A DNA stretch of 64,000 nt from Bacteroidaceae bacterium (lineage in GTDB: Bacteria; Bacteroidota; Bacteroidia; Bacteroidales; Bacteroidaceae): the NCBI GenBank assembly GCA_017547165.1, contig JAFYQK010000005.1, positions 1-64,000 on the forward strand. Reading direction: 5' to 3'. Positions 42,506-51,273 of this stretch are shown one piece after another (position 1 is the stretch's first letter; each line of letters opens with the position of its first letter). The translations under genes were made by a program, and so were the position numbers. The notes below the pieces were generated by a model, which saw only the letters and a program-made list of their open reading frames with translations, made no database searches and had not been told where the DNA came from.

Positions 42506-44425
42506 TTATTTATATTGGACACACAAAACTGTAATGTCATCACTCTGCTCTGCACCATCCACAAACATACTCAAATCATTTAACACTGCCTCCACTATTG
42601 TGCGAGGATGGTGGTCATGTTTTGTCTGAAGCAAATTCATAAGCCGTTGGTCAGAGAAAAGGACTTTATCCTTATTTTCTGCCTCTGTCACGCCATCGGT
42701 ATATAAGAACAGCGAACTTCCCTTGGCTATATAACATTGCTGACCTACATAAGGAAAGTCAGTATACAGACCTAATGGCAAATTGGTTTCTATGTCCAAA
42801 CGCTTTATCTCTCCTTGCGAGTTTCTCACCAGCGGAGCGTTATGTCCTGCATTACAATACAGCAAATAGCCATTATCCAGGTTCAGCACTCCTATAAAAA
42901 AAGTACAGAACATGTTAGTTTCGTTTGACTCAGCCAAGACATTGTTAAGTGCCATGACTATCTCAGCTGGCGTTTCCATATGCAAAGATACCACGCGGAA
43001 CAAACGACAAATCACTGCCATAAACAAAGAAGCAGGAACCCCTTTACCAGAGACATCACCAATAATGAAATATAGCTTGCTTTCTCTTAAAAAGAAGTCA
43101 TATAAATCGCCTCCAACTTCTTTCGCAGGAATCAATTGTGCATAGAGGTCAACATCCTCTCTGTTCGGAAATGGGAGGAACACTTTTGGTATCATTCCCA
43201 TTTGGATATTACGGGCAATCCGCAATTCACTATCTATACGCTCCTTTTTGGCAGTTGCAACCTTCAGTTCGTCAATATATCTCACCAAAGATTCCTGCAT
43301 TGACAAAAAAGAGTTATGAAGCGTCTTCAACTCGTCCTTATTCTCTATATCAGGGAGGACAAAATCAAAATTACCATTTGCTATTTCGTTGGCAGAATTT
43401 GCAAACTGCTCTAAAGGTTTTGTCAAACGACGAATAGTCAGATAGCAGAAAGCTGATATCAAAAGCAGTCCTGACACAAACACGACAAGCACCGAGTTTC
43501 TCAATCCATTTATCCTGGCAAAGACCTCATTATAAGGACACACCACACAAATGCTCCACCCTGTAGTTTTAACCGGTGCATAAAACAAATAATATTCTTT
43601 GTCGTCAAAGGTTAATGAGGCCATTCCGCTTTCGCCATTCCTCATACGAACTCCAATATCCGGCAAAACCTCTTTTTCTTCTTGTTTCAAATGTGCAAAG
43701 AAGTTTTCCTTTAAGATGGTTTCCTTTCTGTTGTTTATCAAAAAAGTACCACTTCGCCCTATCATGAAATTACGCGAATTGGGGTACAGTTTTATATCGC
43801 TCACCGCTTTATCAAACTTTTCAATAGAGATGTCTGCCGTGAGTACAGCATACATAACACCCTCTTTGTCAAACAGAGGCATAGAATAGGTTGTCAACAC
43901 CAAATCACTGCCACCATAATCCCCATATGGCTCTGACCAATATGACTTGCCTTGCTGCTTTGGAGACATGTACCATTCCATATTGTGGTATTCATAATCC
44001 TTTGTACCCAATTGCTTATTACAAATTTCATTATCCTTCCTGTATGAGTATGGAGCGTATAATCTTCCTTTACTTGGAAAATAATTTGGTTCAAAAGCAA
44101 TGGCACTACCAACAATATAGGGGTTGGCTGCCACAATTTGTTTGGTCAGCTCATACATGTGATTAGGAGAGTCAAGATTATCTTCTACTACCCAAGAAAT
44201 GTTTTTAACTGCCGTTTCCACTGAAAAAAGGACCTTATCGATTTGCAACACAGTGTTATCCAGTTTGGCATAAGCTTGCTCCACCGCATATTCGTTTACC
44301 GATTCCCTTGCCTCTTCAAAATATATTCCGAATACAAAAACAAATACAGAAAAAATTACAATGAGAATTGACAAAGACATTCTCAAAGAGAATGACCGCT
44401 CCACTATCTGTCTTAATTTATTCAT
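42506..44425 (-). CDS. Membrane PP2C/SpoIIE phosphatase with sensor domain (RsbU-like)
   Basis: A 639-residue protein. Transmembrane helix 1 is about 17-35, the extracytoplasmic dCache-like sensor about 40-305, helix 2 about 310-330, HAMP about 330-385, a short coiled coil, then the PP2C_SIG/SpoIIE domain (about 410-639). The catalytic signatures GGDLYDFF, GDVSGKGVPASLFMA, NAGHNAPL and LYTDGVTEA with QSDDITVL carry the metal-binding Asp residues. It should sense an external signal and dephosphorylate the STAS protein, releasing the partner of the RsbW-like kinase. It heads the operon transcribed towards the NRPS cluster. Confidence 0.9.
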   Translation of the reverse strand: MNKLRQIVERSFSLRMSLSILIVIFSVFVFVFGIYFEEARESVNEYAVEQAYAKLDNTVLQIDKVLFSVETAVKNISWVVEDNLDSPNHMYELTKQIVAANPYIVGSAIAFEPNYFPSKGRLYAPYSYRKDNEICNKQLGTKDYEYHNMEWYMSPKQQGKSYWSEPYGDYGGSDLVLTTYSMPLFDKEGVMYAVLTADISIEKFDKAVSDIKLYPNSRNFMIGRSGTFLINNRKETILKENFFAHLKQEEKEVLPDIGVRMRNGESGMASLTFDDKEYYLFYAPVKTTGWSICVVCPYNEVFARINGLRNSVLVVFVSGLLLISAFCYLTIRRLTKPLEQFANSANEIANGNFDFVLPDIENKDELKTLHNSFLSMQESLVRYIDELKVATAKKERIDSELRIARNIQMGMIPKVFLPFPNREDVDLYAQLIPAKEVGGDLYDFFLRESKLYFIIGDVSGKGVPASLFMAVICRLFRVVSLHMETPAEIVMALNNVLAESNETNMFCTFFIGVLNLDNGYLLYCNAGHNAPLVRNSQGEIKRLDIETNLPLGLYTDFPYVGQQCYIAKGSSLFLYTDGVTEAENKDKVLFSDQRLMNLLQTKHDHHPRTIVEAVLNDLSMFVDGAEQSDDITVLCVQYK

Positions 44426-44788
44426 TGTTTCTCTTGATAGATCTTACTTTATTAGCATTTCTTGATTATACATGTTTTAAGTGACATCCACAAAACAACC
44501 AGTTCCGTTATAAATAAATGCTTATAGGTTAGCATATCTTTTCACTGCTTTTCCCATTAGTTTGGCAACCAACTTCATAAAGAAAATTCAATCAAAATAC
44601 AATTAAAACTGATGCATCATATTATCTTCACATCACTAAACAAATTCACTTTTATTTTTTGAAATGTATAAACAAGTCCATACTACAAAGTTATAAATAA
44701 TCCACCAAATAGTACATCTTCATTCACACTTTTTACTTATATTTGCAACATTATTGATGCTCCAAACAATTATTTTACAGAAAAAAAG
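44426..44788. other. AT-rich divergent intergenic region
   Basis: A 363-base gap between the divergent phosphatase and HsdR-N genes. TATATTTG at 44738-44745 is a -7-like element for the rightward gene. I see no gene, RNA or repeat in the remainder. Confidence 0.5.
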
Positions 44789-45247
44789 ATGCTGAAACTA
44801 AATCTTCCCGCTGCAAAACTTAAAATTGAGCGTCGCAAAGACAAACTCTTTGTGTGGGACTATATCCGTTTGCGTTGGATCGCTTTGACTCCAGAGGAGT
44901 GGGTAAGACAGCATTTTTCTCTTTGGCTTACACAGTATCTTGGTTATCCACAGCAGTGTTTAGGGCACGAGATAAGCTTGCAACTGAATGGTATGAAACG
45001 AAGGGCTGATGCTGTCCTCTTCACTCCTGAAGGCAGACCTACCATGATATTGGAATTCAAGGCTCCTCACATAAACATCACCCAAAAGACCTTTGACCAG
45101 ATTGGTCGCTACAACATGGTTATGCAAGTGCCATATCTCATTGTAAGCAACGGTATGCAACATTATTGTTGCAAGGTAAATGATGAAGGAATTGATTTTC
45201 TAAAGGATATTCCCCACTACACCCAACTCATGGACAAAAACAGATAA
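44789..45247 (+). CDS. HsdR N-terminal-domain protein (orphan nuclease-like)
   Basis: A 152-residue protein with the type I restriction R-subunit N-terminal fold: TPEEWVRQHFSLWLTQYLGY, then MKRRADAVLFTPEGRPTMILEFKAP, in which the Asp and E-x-K residues form a PD-(D/E)XK-type site. There is no helicase domain, methylase or specificity subunit nearby, so it is not a restriction system by itself. In Bacteroidetes this small protein is often found near holA; here the NRPS block separates them. Possibly a housekeeping nuclease; function unknown. Confidence 0.8.
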   Translation: MLKLNLPAAKLKIERRKDKLFVWDYIRLRWIALTPEEWVRQHFSLWLTQYLGYPQQCLGHEISLQLNGMKRRADAVLFTPEGRPTMILEFKAPHINITQKTFDQIGRYNMVMQVPYLIVSNGMQHYCCKVNDEGIDFLKDIPHYTQLMDKNR

Positions 45248-45290
45248 AAAGGCACTCCTTTTCAAAATATTCTCTCCTACCCTCCAATAA

Positions 45291-45338
45291 AAGAAAAGTC
45301 CCAAATACAAGACATAGTTTTGTCATTGCATTTGGGAC
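45291..45338 (-). terminator. Terminator of the zinc-ribbon gene
   Basis: A 13-bp stem with one mismatch (45298-45310 with 45326-45338) and, on the minus strand, a T-rich tract beyond it. It lies 37 bases after the stop codon at 45375. Confidence 0.7.
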
Positions 45339-45374
45339 ATTTTGGCTCATTTGCCAGTCTACAGCAAACAGTTG

Positions 45375-46196
45375 TTAATCTTCCTCGCGGCGACGAGTCA
45401 CGCGGCGACGGCGTGGTTTGTCCTCCAACTCCTTCTTTGCTGTCTGAACACCTGCCAATTCTGGGTCAACAAGAATACGGCCACAATATTCACATACGAT
45501 AATCTTCTTGCGAGTACGAATATCAAGCTGACGCTGAGGTGGAACCTTGTTGAAGCAACCACCACAAGAGTCACGCTGAACATATACTACAGCCAAACCA
45601 TTGCGTGAATTCTTACGGATACGCTTGAAAGCACTCAACAGACGGGGTTCAATTGTTGCCTCAACATTGTGAGCCTTCTCCTTAAGTTTCTCCTCCTCTG
45701 CCTTTGTCTCGCTAACAATTTCCTCCAACTCTGAACGCTTGATATCCAAGTCGGTACGACGGTCAGCAATAATCTGGTTTGATTTGATTAACTCATCACC
45801 TCTACGTTCCAAAGCATCTTTAGCCTCACCTATTCTCTTTTGGTTCAGCTCGTTATCCAAACGTAAAAATTCAATCTGCTTTGAGAAGTTCTCATACTCA
45901 CGGTTGTTGCGAACATTCTGCATCTGGTTCTCGAAACGCTCGATATCCATCTTGTTTTTCTCGATAACACCCTGACGCTCGGTAATCTCCTTCTTTGCAG
46001 ATGCAATGTCATCGTTAATCTTCTCTATACGAGTCTCTAAACCTGCAATCTCGTCTTCCAAATCCTTTACCTCCAAAGGCAATTCACCGCGCAAGGTCTT
46101 AATCTGGTCAATCTCTGTCATCAGAGTCTGCAACTGATAGAGATTCTTAAGTTTGTCCTCTACATTCAGTTCTGCTGGATCTTTTACTTTTGCCAT
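45375..46196 (-). CDS. Coiled-coil C4-type zinc-ribbon protein
   Basis: A 273-residue protein: a long coiled coil (about 10-190, heptad-rich EIDQIKTLRGELPLEVKDLEDE and on) ends in a C4 zinc ribbon with Cys pairs in SCGGCF and CEYCGRIL. The tail is strongly basic and acidic (RRRRVTRRREED). This is the DUF164-type family, which has been linked to translation or secretion accessory roles in other bacteria. Nif3 follows upstream on the same strand with a 110-base gap. Confidence 0.85.
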   Translation of the reverse strand: MAKVKDPAELNVEDKLKNLYQLQTLMTEIDQIKTLRGELPLEVKDLEDEIAGLETRIEKINDDIASAKKEITERQGVIEKNKMDIERFENQMQNVRNNREYENFSKQIEFLRLDNELNQKRIGEAKDALERRGDELIKSNQIIADRRTDLDIKRSELEEIVSETKAEEEKLKEKAHNVEATIEPRLLSAFKRIRKNSRNGLAVVYVQRDSCGGCFNKVPPQRQLDIRTRKKIIVCEYCGRILVDPELAGVQTAKKELEDKPRRRRVTRRREED

Positions 46197-46306
46197 TATT
46201 ATATAGTATATTATAAAAATTGTTTTTTTGTTTTTGTTTAGGTTGTCTTCAAACTTTGCTTATGCAATTATTACAAATTAAGTCAATAAGTTTTACCCAA
46301 ATCATC

Positions 46307-47074
46307 CTAAATCAGATATTGTATAGGGTTAGTGTTTACTTCGGTTTGATAGAGTGGCAAGTGTGGAAATTCGTCAGAAAGTATCTTCTCCAACAAATCT
46401 ATGGTATACTGCTCGCTCTCGTAATGCCCCATCACACAAATCTGTATTTCCTGTTCATGTCCCATAAAGAAATGATATCGCATCTCGCCTGTAAGGAAGG
46501 CATCAGCCTCTTGAAGCAAGGCCTCATCCAGGAGAAATTCGCCAGAACCGCCACATATCACAACACTTTGTATCGGTCTAAATAAAACTTCATTATGCAT
46601 CAAGCACTGACACTTGAACACATCCTTCAGTCTGTCAAGAAAGAATCGCGCATCCATTGGTGCCGATAAATAACCGATAACCCCACAATCGCCAACTGGT
46701 GACACATCTATTAGTCCCAAACGTTCTGCCATTTGGTAGTTCACACCATCCTCGGTCTTATCTAGGTTTGTGTGTGAACTGTATATGGCAATATCGTTCT
46801 GTATTGCCATGCGCACCACACGCTGCACCTGTGTAGCATCACTCACCTGCTTAAGACTTTTGAACAAGACAGGATGATGACTAACAATAAGATTACATCC
46901 CAACTCTACAGCCTCTTGCACCACCTTTTCAGTGACATCAAGACACAACAATGCCCCTGAAACCTCCGCCTCTGTCAATCCAACTTGCAAGCCAGCATTA
47001 TCATAGCTCTCCTGTAAGGGCAGAGGCGCGAATCGTTCAAGGGCGCTGATTACTTCCTTAACCTTCACGCTCAT
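46307..47074 (-). CDS. Nif3-like dinuclear metal-centre protein
   Basis: A 255-residue Nif3/YbgI-family protein. Metal-binding residues are visible in LIVSHHPVLF, YSSHTNLD and MGHYESEQ. The short form, without the central PII-like insert of longer homologues, is common. ATG at 47074 is chosen over upstream in-frame codons because MSVKVKEVISALERFAP is the family start. A minus-strand TAACTTTG lies at 47107-47114. The molecular activity of Nif3 proteins is still unclear; some have been reported as GTP cyclohydrolase-like or metallohydrolases. Confidence 0.88.
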   Translation of the reverse strand: MSVKVKEVISALERFAPLPLQESYDNAGLQVGLTEAEVSGALLCLDVTEKVVQEAVELGCNLIVSHHPVLFKSLKQVSDATQVQRVVRMAIQNDIAIYSSHTNLDKTEDGVNYQMAERLGLIDVSPVGDCGVIGYLSAPMDARFFLDRLKDVFKCQCLMHNEVLFRPIQSVVICGGSGEFLLDEALLQEADAFLTGEMRYHFFMGHEQEIQICVMGHYESEQYTIDLLEKILSDEFPHLPLYQTEVNTNPIQYLI

Positions 47075-47288
47075 ATATGTATGTGTGTGTGGATAAATTC
47101 CAAGTGCAAAGTTACAAAAATATTCAACATAGAGATGCTTACAACACTTCTTTTTCATAGAAAACATTAGTTTTTTAACAGTTTGCTTCTCAAAATATTC
47201 TTTTTTATTACCTTTGGAGACTATTAGTGGTACTAACTACTGATTTTTGAACAAAAACACATTCTTCAACTTCATTAACCACTCTAAT

Positions 47289-48299
47289 ATGAACAGATAC
47301 TTGCCAGCAGAATGGCATCCTCAAGAAGCCGTACAACTGACATGGCCACACAGCGAAACAGACTGGGCAGACACACTACAAGAGGTGACCGAATGCTACA
47401 TCAACATAGCACGCGAGATTGCCATACGCCAACGGCTTTGGATTGTAACTCCACACCCCCAACGAGTACGTACTATACTCGAGGGAGTTCTCCCCAGAAA
47501 GGCATTGGCCAACATCGAATACTTCCGCATTGCCAGCAACGACACCTGGGCTCGCGACCATGCCTTCATCAGTTTGCTTCGGGAAGATGGCGTGCGAGAA
47601 CTTCTTGACTTTAATTTCAATGCATGGGGAGGCAAATTTGAAGCCAGTCTAGACAACGCCATCAACCGAGAGTTCTTTATGCAGAACTTTCAAGCAGATG
47701 ACAAAAACGTATATGTTGACAACCTTGACTTTGAACTCGAGGGCGGTTCTATTGAAAGTGATGGCAAAGGCACAATACTAACCACAGCACAATGCAACCT
47801 TAATGAAAATAGACGCACGAAATCCAAGCAGAGTCAAACACGGGTGAATAATACTGAACAAGAAGAAGAAAAAACAATTGCGAATGAACTATGCAACCGC
47901 CTCGGTGCCAAGCGCGTTCTTTGGCTACACCATGGAGGTCTTGAGCGCGACGACACCGATGCACACATTGACACGCTGGCTCGCTTTGCTCCCAACAACA
48001 CCATTGTCTATGGTGAGGGGTGCCCCGAAATGTATGAAGAACTTAAAACTTTCCGCACATTGCAAGGAGAACCATACCGCTTGATTGCCGTACCACCATA
48101 TTATGCCAACTTCCTGATTATAAACGGAGCAATACTACTCCCATTCTACGAAAACGAGGACGAGAACCAACGTGCCAAAGAAGCTCTCAAGATAGCGTTT
48201 CCTGACCGCGAAGTCATCGGCATAAATTGTAGCATACTTCTTACTCAAAACGGAAGCTTGCATTGTTGTACCATGCAGTATCCTTGCCTTAACTGTTAA
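47289..48299 (+). CDS. aguA: Agmatine deiminase
   Basis: A 336-residue guanidine-modifying enzyme that converts agmatine to N-carbamoylputrescine. MNRYLPAEWHPQEAVQLTWPH in parts, ARDHAF, LEGGSIESDG and the HGGLERDDTDAHIDT loop (catalytic Asp and His) are present, with the nucleophile Cys326 in SLHCCT. The segment after LTTAQCNLNENR is somewhat divergent (KSKQSQTRVNNTEQ), but the active site is intact. ATG at 47289 is used. TACCTTTG at 47210-47217 is a probable -7 element. The amidase aguB follows, completing a putrescine route. Confidence 0.9.
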   Translation: MNRYLPAEWHPQEAVQLTWPHSETDWADTLQEVTECYINIAREIAIRQRLWIVTPHPQRVRTILEGVLPRKALANIEYFRIASNDTWARDHAFISLLREDGVRELLDFNFNAWGGKFEASLDNAINREFFMQNFQADDKNVYVDNLDFELEGGSIESDGKGTILTTAQCNLNENRRTKSKQSQTRVNNTEQEEEKTIANELCNRLGAKRVLWLHHGGLERDDTDAHIDTLARFAPNNTIVYGEGCPEMYEELKTFRTLQGEPYRLIAVPPYYANFLIINGAILLPFYENEDENQRAKEALKIAFPDREVIGINCSILLTQNGSLHCCTMQYPCLNC

Positions 48300-48402
48300 A
48301 GATGAGCGGTGAGCAAAAAGTCATATAGAATCTCAGTTCTATTATTAAAGAATCTATCGAACCCACAACATCTATCCTCCTTAAACTCCAATTCTCTCTA
48401 AA

Positions 48403-49278
48403 ATGAAAATCGGAATCATACAACAAACCTGCTCTGACAACATTGAGAGCAACAAGCAAAAACTTGCCAAAAACATCCGCATAGCCGCTCAAAAAGGAGC
48501 TGAACTGATTGTTTTGCAAGAGTTGCACAATTCTCTATATTTTTGCCAAACAGAAAATGTCGAACTATGCTCGTTGGCAGAACCTATTCCTGGCCCAAGC
48601 ACCGATTTTTACGGAGCCTTGGCAAAGGAACTAAATATAGTTATTGTTACCAGTCTATTTGAGCGCCGTGCTCCTGGCCTCTACCACAATACGGCAGTTG
48701 TGATTGAACGCGATGGTAGCATTGCTGGCAAGTATCGCAAAATGCACATCCCCGACGACCCTGCCTATTACGAAAAGTTCTATTTCACTCCTGGCGATTT
48801 GGGGTTCCACCCAATCGACACTAGTATTGGCCGTCTAGGTGTACAGGTTTGCTGGGACCAGTGGTATCCCGAGGGAGCACGCCTTATGGCTTTGCAAGGA
48901 GCAGAGTTGCTCATCTACCCTACTGCTATCGGCTACGAGAGTAGCGATACACCCGAAGAGCAGGAACGCCAACGAGAGGCATGGACAACAGTTCAACGTG
49001 GTCATGCCGTTGCCAATGGTTTACCTGTAATCGCCGTTAATCGCACTGGTCACGAACCTGATCCCTCTGGCCAAACCAACGGCATACAATTCTGGGGAAG
49101 CAGTTTCATTTGCGGTCCACAGGGCGAATTCCTTTATCGTGCACCCAAAGACGAGGAGATAGTTGAAGTAATAGAAGTTAACATGCAACGATGCGAGAAT
49201 GTACGCCGTTGGTGGCCTTTCTTACGCGACCGCCGTATCGAAGAATTCTCTCCACTCACCCGAAGATTTATTGATTAG
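48403..49278 (+). CDS. aguB: N-carbamoylputrescine amidase
   Basis: A 291-residue nitrilase-superfamily enzyme that hydrolyses N-carbamoylputrescine to putrescine, ammonia and CO2. The catalytic triad Glu40 (VLQELH), Lys113 (YRKMHIP) and Cys150 (QVCWDQWYPE) is complete. The gap to aguA is 103 bases, and both run rightward, so co-transcription is likely. Length and motif order are normal. Confidence 0.93.
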   Translation: MKIGIIQQTCSDNIESNKQKLAKNIRIAAQKGAELIVLQELHNSLYFCQTENVELCSLAEPIPGPSTDFYGALAKELNIVIVTSLFERRAPGLYHNTAVVIERDGSIAGKYRKMHIPDDPAYYEKFYFTPGDLGFHPIDTSIGRLGVQVCWDQWYPEGARLMALQGAELLIYPTAIGYESSDTPEEQERQREAWTTVQRGHAVANGLPVIAVNRTGHEPDPSGQTNGIQFWGSSFICGPQGEFLYRAPKDEEIVEVIEVNMQRCENVRRWWPFLRDRRIEEFSPLTRRFID

Positions 49279-49308
49279 ACCATAATATTTAATTCTTTAT
49301 GTCGGGGT

Positions 49309-49380
49309 ATAAAAGCTTTGTTGACGCATCATAAAAACATTGTTGTCATATCATAAAAGTTTTTATATCCCGATATAAAT
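49309..49380 (+). repeat. 22-base tandem array (ATAAAA units)
   Basis: ATAAAA starts at 49309, 49331 and 49353, and ATAAAT at 49375, an exact 22-base period. Between units, TTGTTG(A/T)C(G/A)(C/T)ATC is repeated. The outer flanks TCGGGGTATAAAA and TTTTATATCCCGA form a near-perfect inverted pair (49303-49315 with 49360-49372). It lies in the gap between the ends of aguB and the DUF2807-like gene. Confidence 0.65.
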
Positions 49381-49536
49381 TTGCTAACCACCCATACGTT
49401 ACAAAAGAAGAGGACTATTGCCCTCTCCTATGGACATGTTTATTTGAGACGATACTCTAAATAACATGACAACCTAAAAACTAAACAAATCAATATTTAC
49501 CCTAACATTTTATTTTCTCTTACTGATTCTTCTTTT

Positions 49537-49911
49537 TCAATTCATTTTTCTATTGTTATAACTGACATCATCGCCCAATTTTATTGATGTTTGATGATTA
49601 GGAGTGAATATATATATTATTGTACCACGACCTGAGGATTTCAACATTTCAAGCGATTCAGTACTGATATATAAGATGTCGTTTCTAACCTCATAATCCA
49701 ACATTTGCATAAACTCGGAAGATGTTGTGCTAATTACGATACCATAATTTTCACCCTCAACCAACCTTATTCGTGCAGGTACATTTACATTCACCTCGCT
49801 AAAAGAGTCTAACACATTTGGAGTTTGTAACATTTCATCTGAACCGACATCCATAGCATTAGTTACAAATGCAAACATCATCATCACCATTGAAATCAAT
49901 ATCTTCTTCAT
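49537..49911 (-). CDS. Small secreted DUF2807/GIN-domain-like protein
   Basis: A 124-residue protein with a signal peptide (MKKILISMVMMMFAFVTNA). FSEVNVNVPARIRLVEGENYGIVI matches the start of the DUF2807 head-GIN adhesin-like beta domain; the protein is only about half the usual length, so it is either a short variant or C-terminally truncated. Minus-strand TACCTTTG at 50041-50048 would give a leader of about 120 bases. Function unknown; probably periplasmic or surface. Confidence 0.6.
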   Translation of the reverse strand: MKKILISMVMMMFAFVTNAMDVGSDEMLQTPNVLDSFSEVNVNVPARIRLVEGENYGIVISTTSSEFMQMLDYEVRNDILYISTESLEMLKSSGRGTIIYIFTPNHQTSIKLGDDVSYNNRKMN

Positions 49912-50256
49912 AAATCTTTTCCTTTTTATTTTAATTCTTAATTTATCGTCTAATCTCTGACATTCATTATTGAGAACAAACCATTAGAATACTTATCATT
50001 CTAAAGCATTATTTTTTAGACTGTTCAGTTTTTACAGTTGCAAAGGTAAGACGTTCGAGAAAGATATTTCTGGGTAAATCTCTAATTCGGAGAGGGAAAT
50101 CCCCTTAGAAAGACACAAGTCCTCCGACCGTCAACAAAATCAAAAACCAAAAGACGACATCAACTAAATAATACATATAATATATAAGGTGGAGACAGGC
50201 TTTTCAAAAGTGAAAACAAATAAATTTAAATATTTTTTAAATAAAGAGGCATAATA

Positions 50257-50288
50257 TTTGGTCAGTATAATAAAAAAGCGTACCTTTG
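50257..50288 (+). promoter_or_regulatory. Promoter of the tRNA array
   Basis: TTTG (50257-50260), a 20-base spacer and TACCTTTG (50281-50288) match the consensus, 61 bases before the first tRNA. The rest of the 49912-50349 gap holds the opposing promoter of the DUF2807-like gene and nothing else I can identify. Confidence 0.75.
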
Positions 50289-50349
50289 CACTCGCAAAAC
50301 AGAGATAAGTTCTAGTGAGGACTTGAAAACAACATCTCAAACTGCAAAT

Positions 50350-50424
50350 GGGTGATTAGCTCAGCTGGTTCAGAGCATCTGCCTTACAAGCAGAGGGTCG
50401 GCGGTTCGAATCCGTCATCACCCA
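50350..50424 (+). tRNA. tRNA-Val (anticodon TAC)
   Basis: A 75-base cloverleaf: acceptor GGGTGAT/ATCACCC, anticodon loop with TTACAAG, T arm GGTTCGAATCC, discriminator A. First gene of the array; identical in the mature region to the copy at 50908. Confidence 0.95.
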
Positions 50425-50437
50425 CCCACACAAGGAT

Positions 50438-50511
50438 GGCTCCTTAGCTCAACTGAATAGAGCATTTGACTACGGATCAAAAGGTTGCAGGTTTGAATCC
50501 TGCAGGAGTCA
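50438..50511 (+). tRNA. tRNA-Arg (anticodon ACG)
   Basis: A 74-base cloverleaf: acceptor GGCTCCT/AGGAGTC with one G-T pair, anticodon loop CTACGGA, T arm GCAGGTTTGAATCCTGC. A second copy lies at 50996. Confidence 0.93.
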
Positions 50512-50528
50512 CACCAAGTAAAGATATT

Positions 50529-50611
50529 GGGTAGGTAGGTAAGTGGTTAAAACGGGCAGACTGTAAATCTGTTGGCTTGCGCCTTCGGCGGTTCGAATCC
50601 GTCCCTGCCCA
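50529..50611 (+). tRNA. tRNA-Tyr (anticodon GTA)
   Basis: An 83-base tRNA with a long variable arm (GGCTTGCGCCTTCGGC region), anticodon loop CTGTAAA, and acceptor GGGTAGG/CCTGCCC. Confidence 0.93.
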
Positions 50612-50646
50612 CTCACACAAGCCAAAGTGTGAGACAAAACAAAAAT

Positions 50647-50719
50647 GCGGAAATAGCTCAGTTGGTAGAGCACAACCTTGCCAAGGTTGGGGTCGCGAGT
50701 TCGAGCCTCGTTTTCCGCT
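50647..50719 (+). tRNA. tRNA-Gly (anticodon GCC)
   Basis: A 73-base cloverleaf: acceptor GCGGAAA/TTTCCGC, anticodon loop TTGCCAA, T arm with GTTCGAGCC, discriminator T as usual for Gly. Confidence 0.93.
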
Positions 50720-50737
50720 CTAAACAAAACCAACAAT

Positions 50738-50811
50738 GGTGCGGTAGTTCAGTTGGTTAGAATACTAGCCTGTCACGCTAGGGGTCGCGGGTTCGAGCCC
50801 CGTCCGCACCG
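50738..50811 (+). tRNA. tRNA-Asp (anticodon GTC)
   Basis: A 74-base cloverleaf: acceptor GGTGCGG/CCGCACC, anticodon loop CTGTCAC, T arm GGGTTCGAGCCCC, discriminator G as expected for Asp. Confidence 0.94.
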
Positions 50812-50907
50812 CAAAAGAAAATAATGAGAATCGAGCGGAACATTCTCCTCTTATTTAAAGTTGAAAAACTTTATTAACAAAGTCTAACAAAGACAGATTC
50901 CGCAAAT

Positions 50908-50982
50908 GGGTGATTAGCTCAGCTGGTTCAGAGCATCTGCCTTACAAGCAGAGGGTCGGCGGTTCGAATCCGTCATCACCCA
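50908..50982 (+). tRNA. tRNA-Val (anticodon TAC), second copy
   Basis: Same 75-base sequence as the tRNA at 50350, including the TTACAAG anticodon loop and the ATCACCC acceptor strand. Confidence 0.95.
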
Positions 50983-50995
50983 CTCACACAAGGAT

Positions 50996-51069
50996 GGCTC
51001 CTTAGCTCAACTGAATAGAGCATTTGACTACGGATCAAAAGGTTGCAGGTTTGAATCCTGCAGGAGTCA
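50996..51069 (+). tRNA. tRNA-Arg (anticodon ACG), second copy
   Basis: Same 74-base sequence as the tRNA at 50438. It ends seven bases before the terminator stem of the array. Confidence 0.93.
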
Positions 51070-51075
51070 CTAAGA

Positions 51076-51119
51076 CAAATGGTGAACATTCTAAAAGATT
51101 GTTCACCATTTGTTTTTTT
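51076..51119 (+). terminator. Terminator of the tRNA array
   Basis: A perfect 13-bp stem (51076-51088 with 51100-51112) followed by seven T residues. Confidence 0.88.
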
Positions 51120-51273
51120 AGGACAACACTTCCTTATTTCTTACCTCGCATTGCAAAGCAGAAAATACATTTTCACCCAATTAAATATATTTTTCAGCAA
51201 ACTATCTATCTCATGTTTTTCTTTTTGCGAAATTTGCTATGCAACAAACAATGAACCCCTAATACCCACACTT

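Larger units (their letters stand above)
50902..51070 (+). repeat. Duplicated Val-Arg tRNA block
   Basis: From GCAAATGGGTGA through the Arg tRNA end, this segment repeats 50344-50512. I find one difference, in the spacer between the two tRNAs (CCCACTCACACA here, CCCACCCACACA in the first copy). The duplication is therefore recent or kept identical by recombination. Confidence 0.85.

Noticed and set aside
44789-45247. Type I restriction system
   Set aside because: Only the HsdR N-terminal domain is present, without helicase, HsdM or HsdS; the small protein is widespread in Bacteroidetes.
50344-51070. Integration (att) sites at the duplicated tRNAs
   Set aside because: The segment between the copies contains only tRNAs and no integrase, so a simple duplication is more likely.
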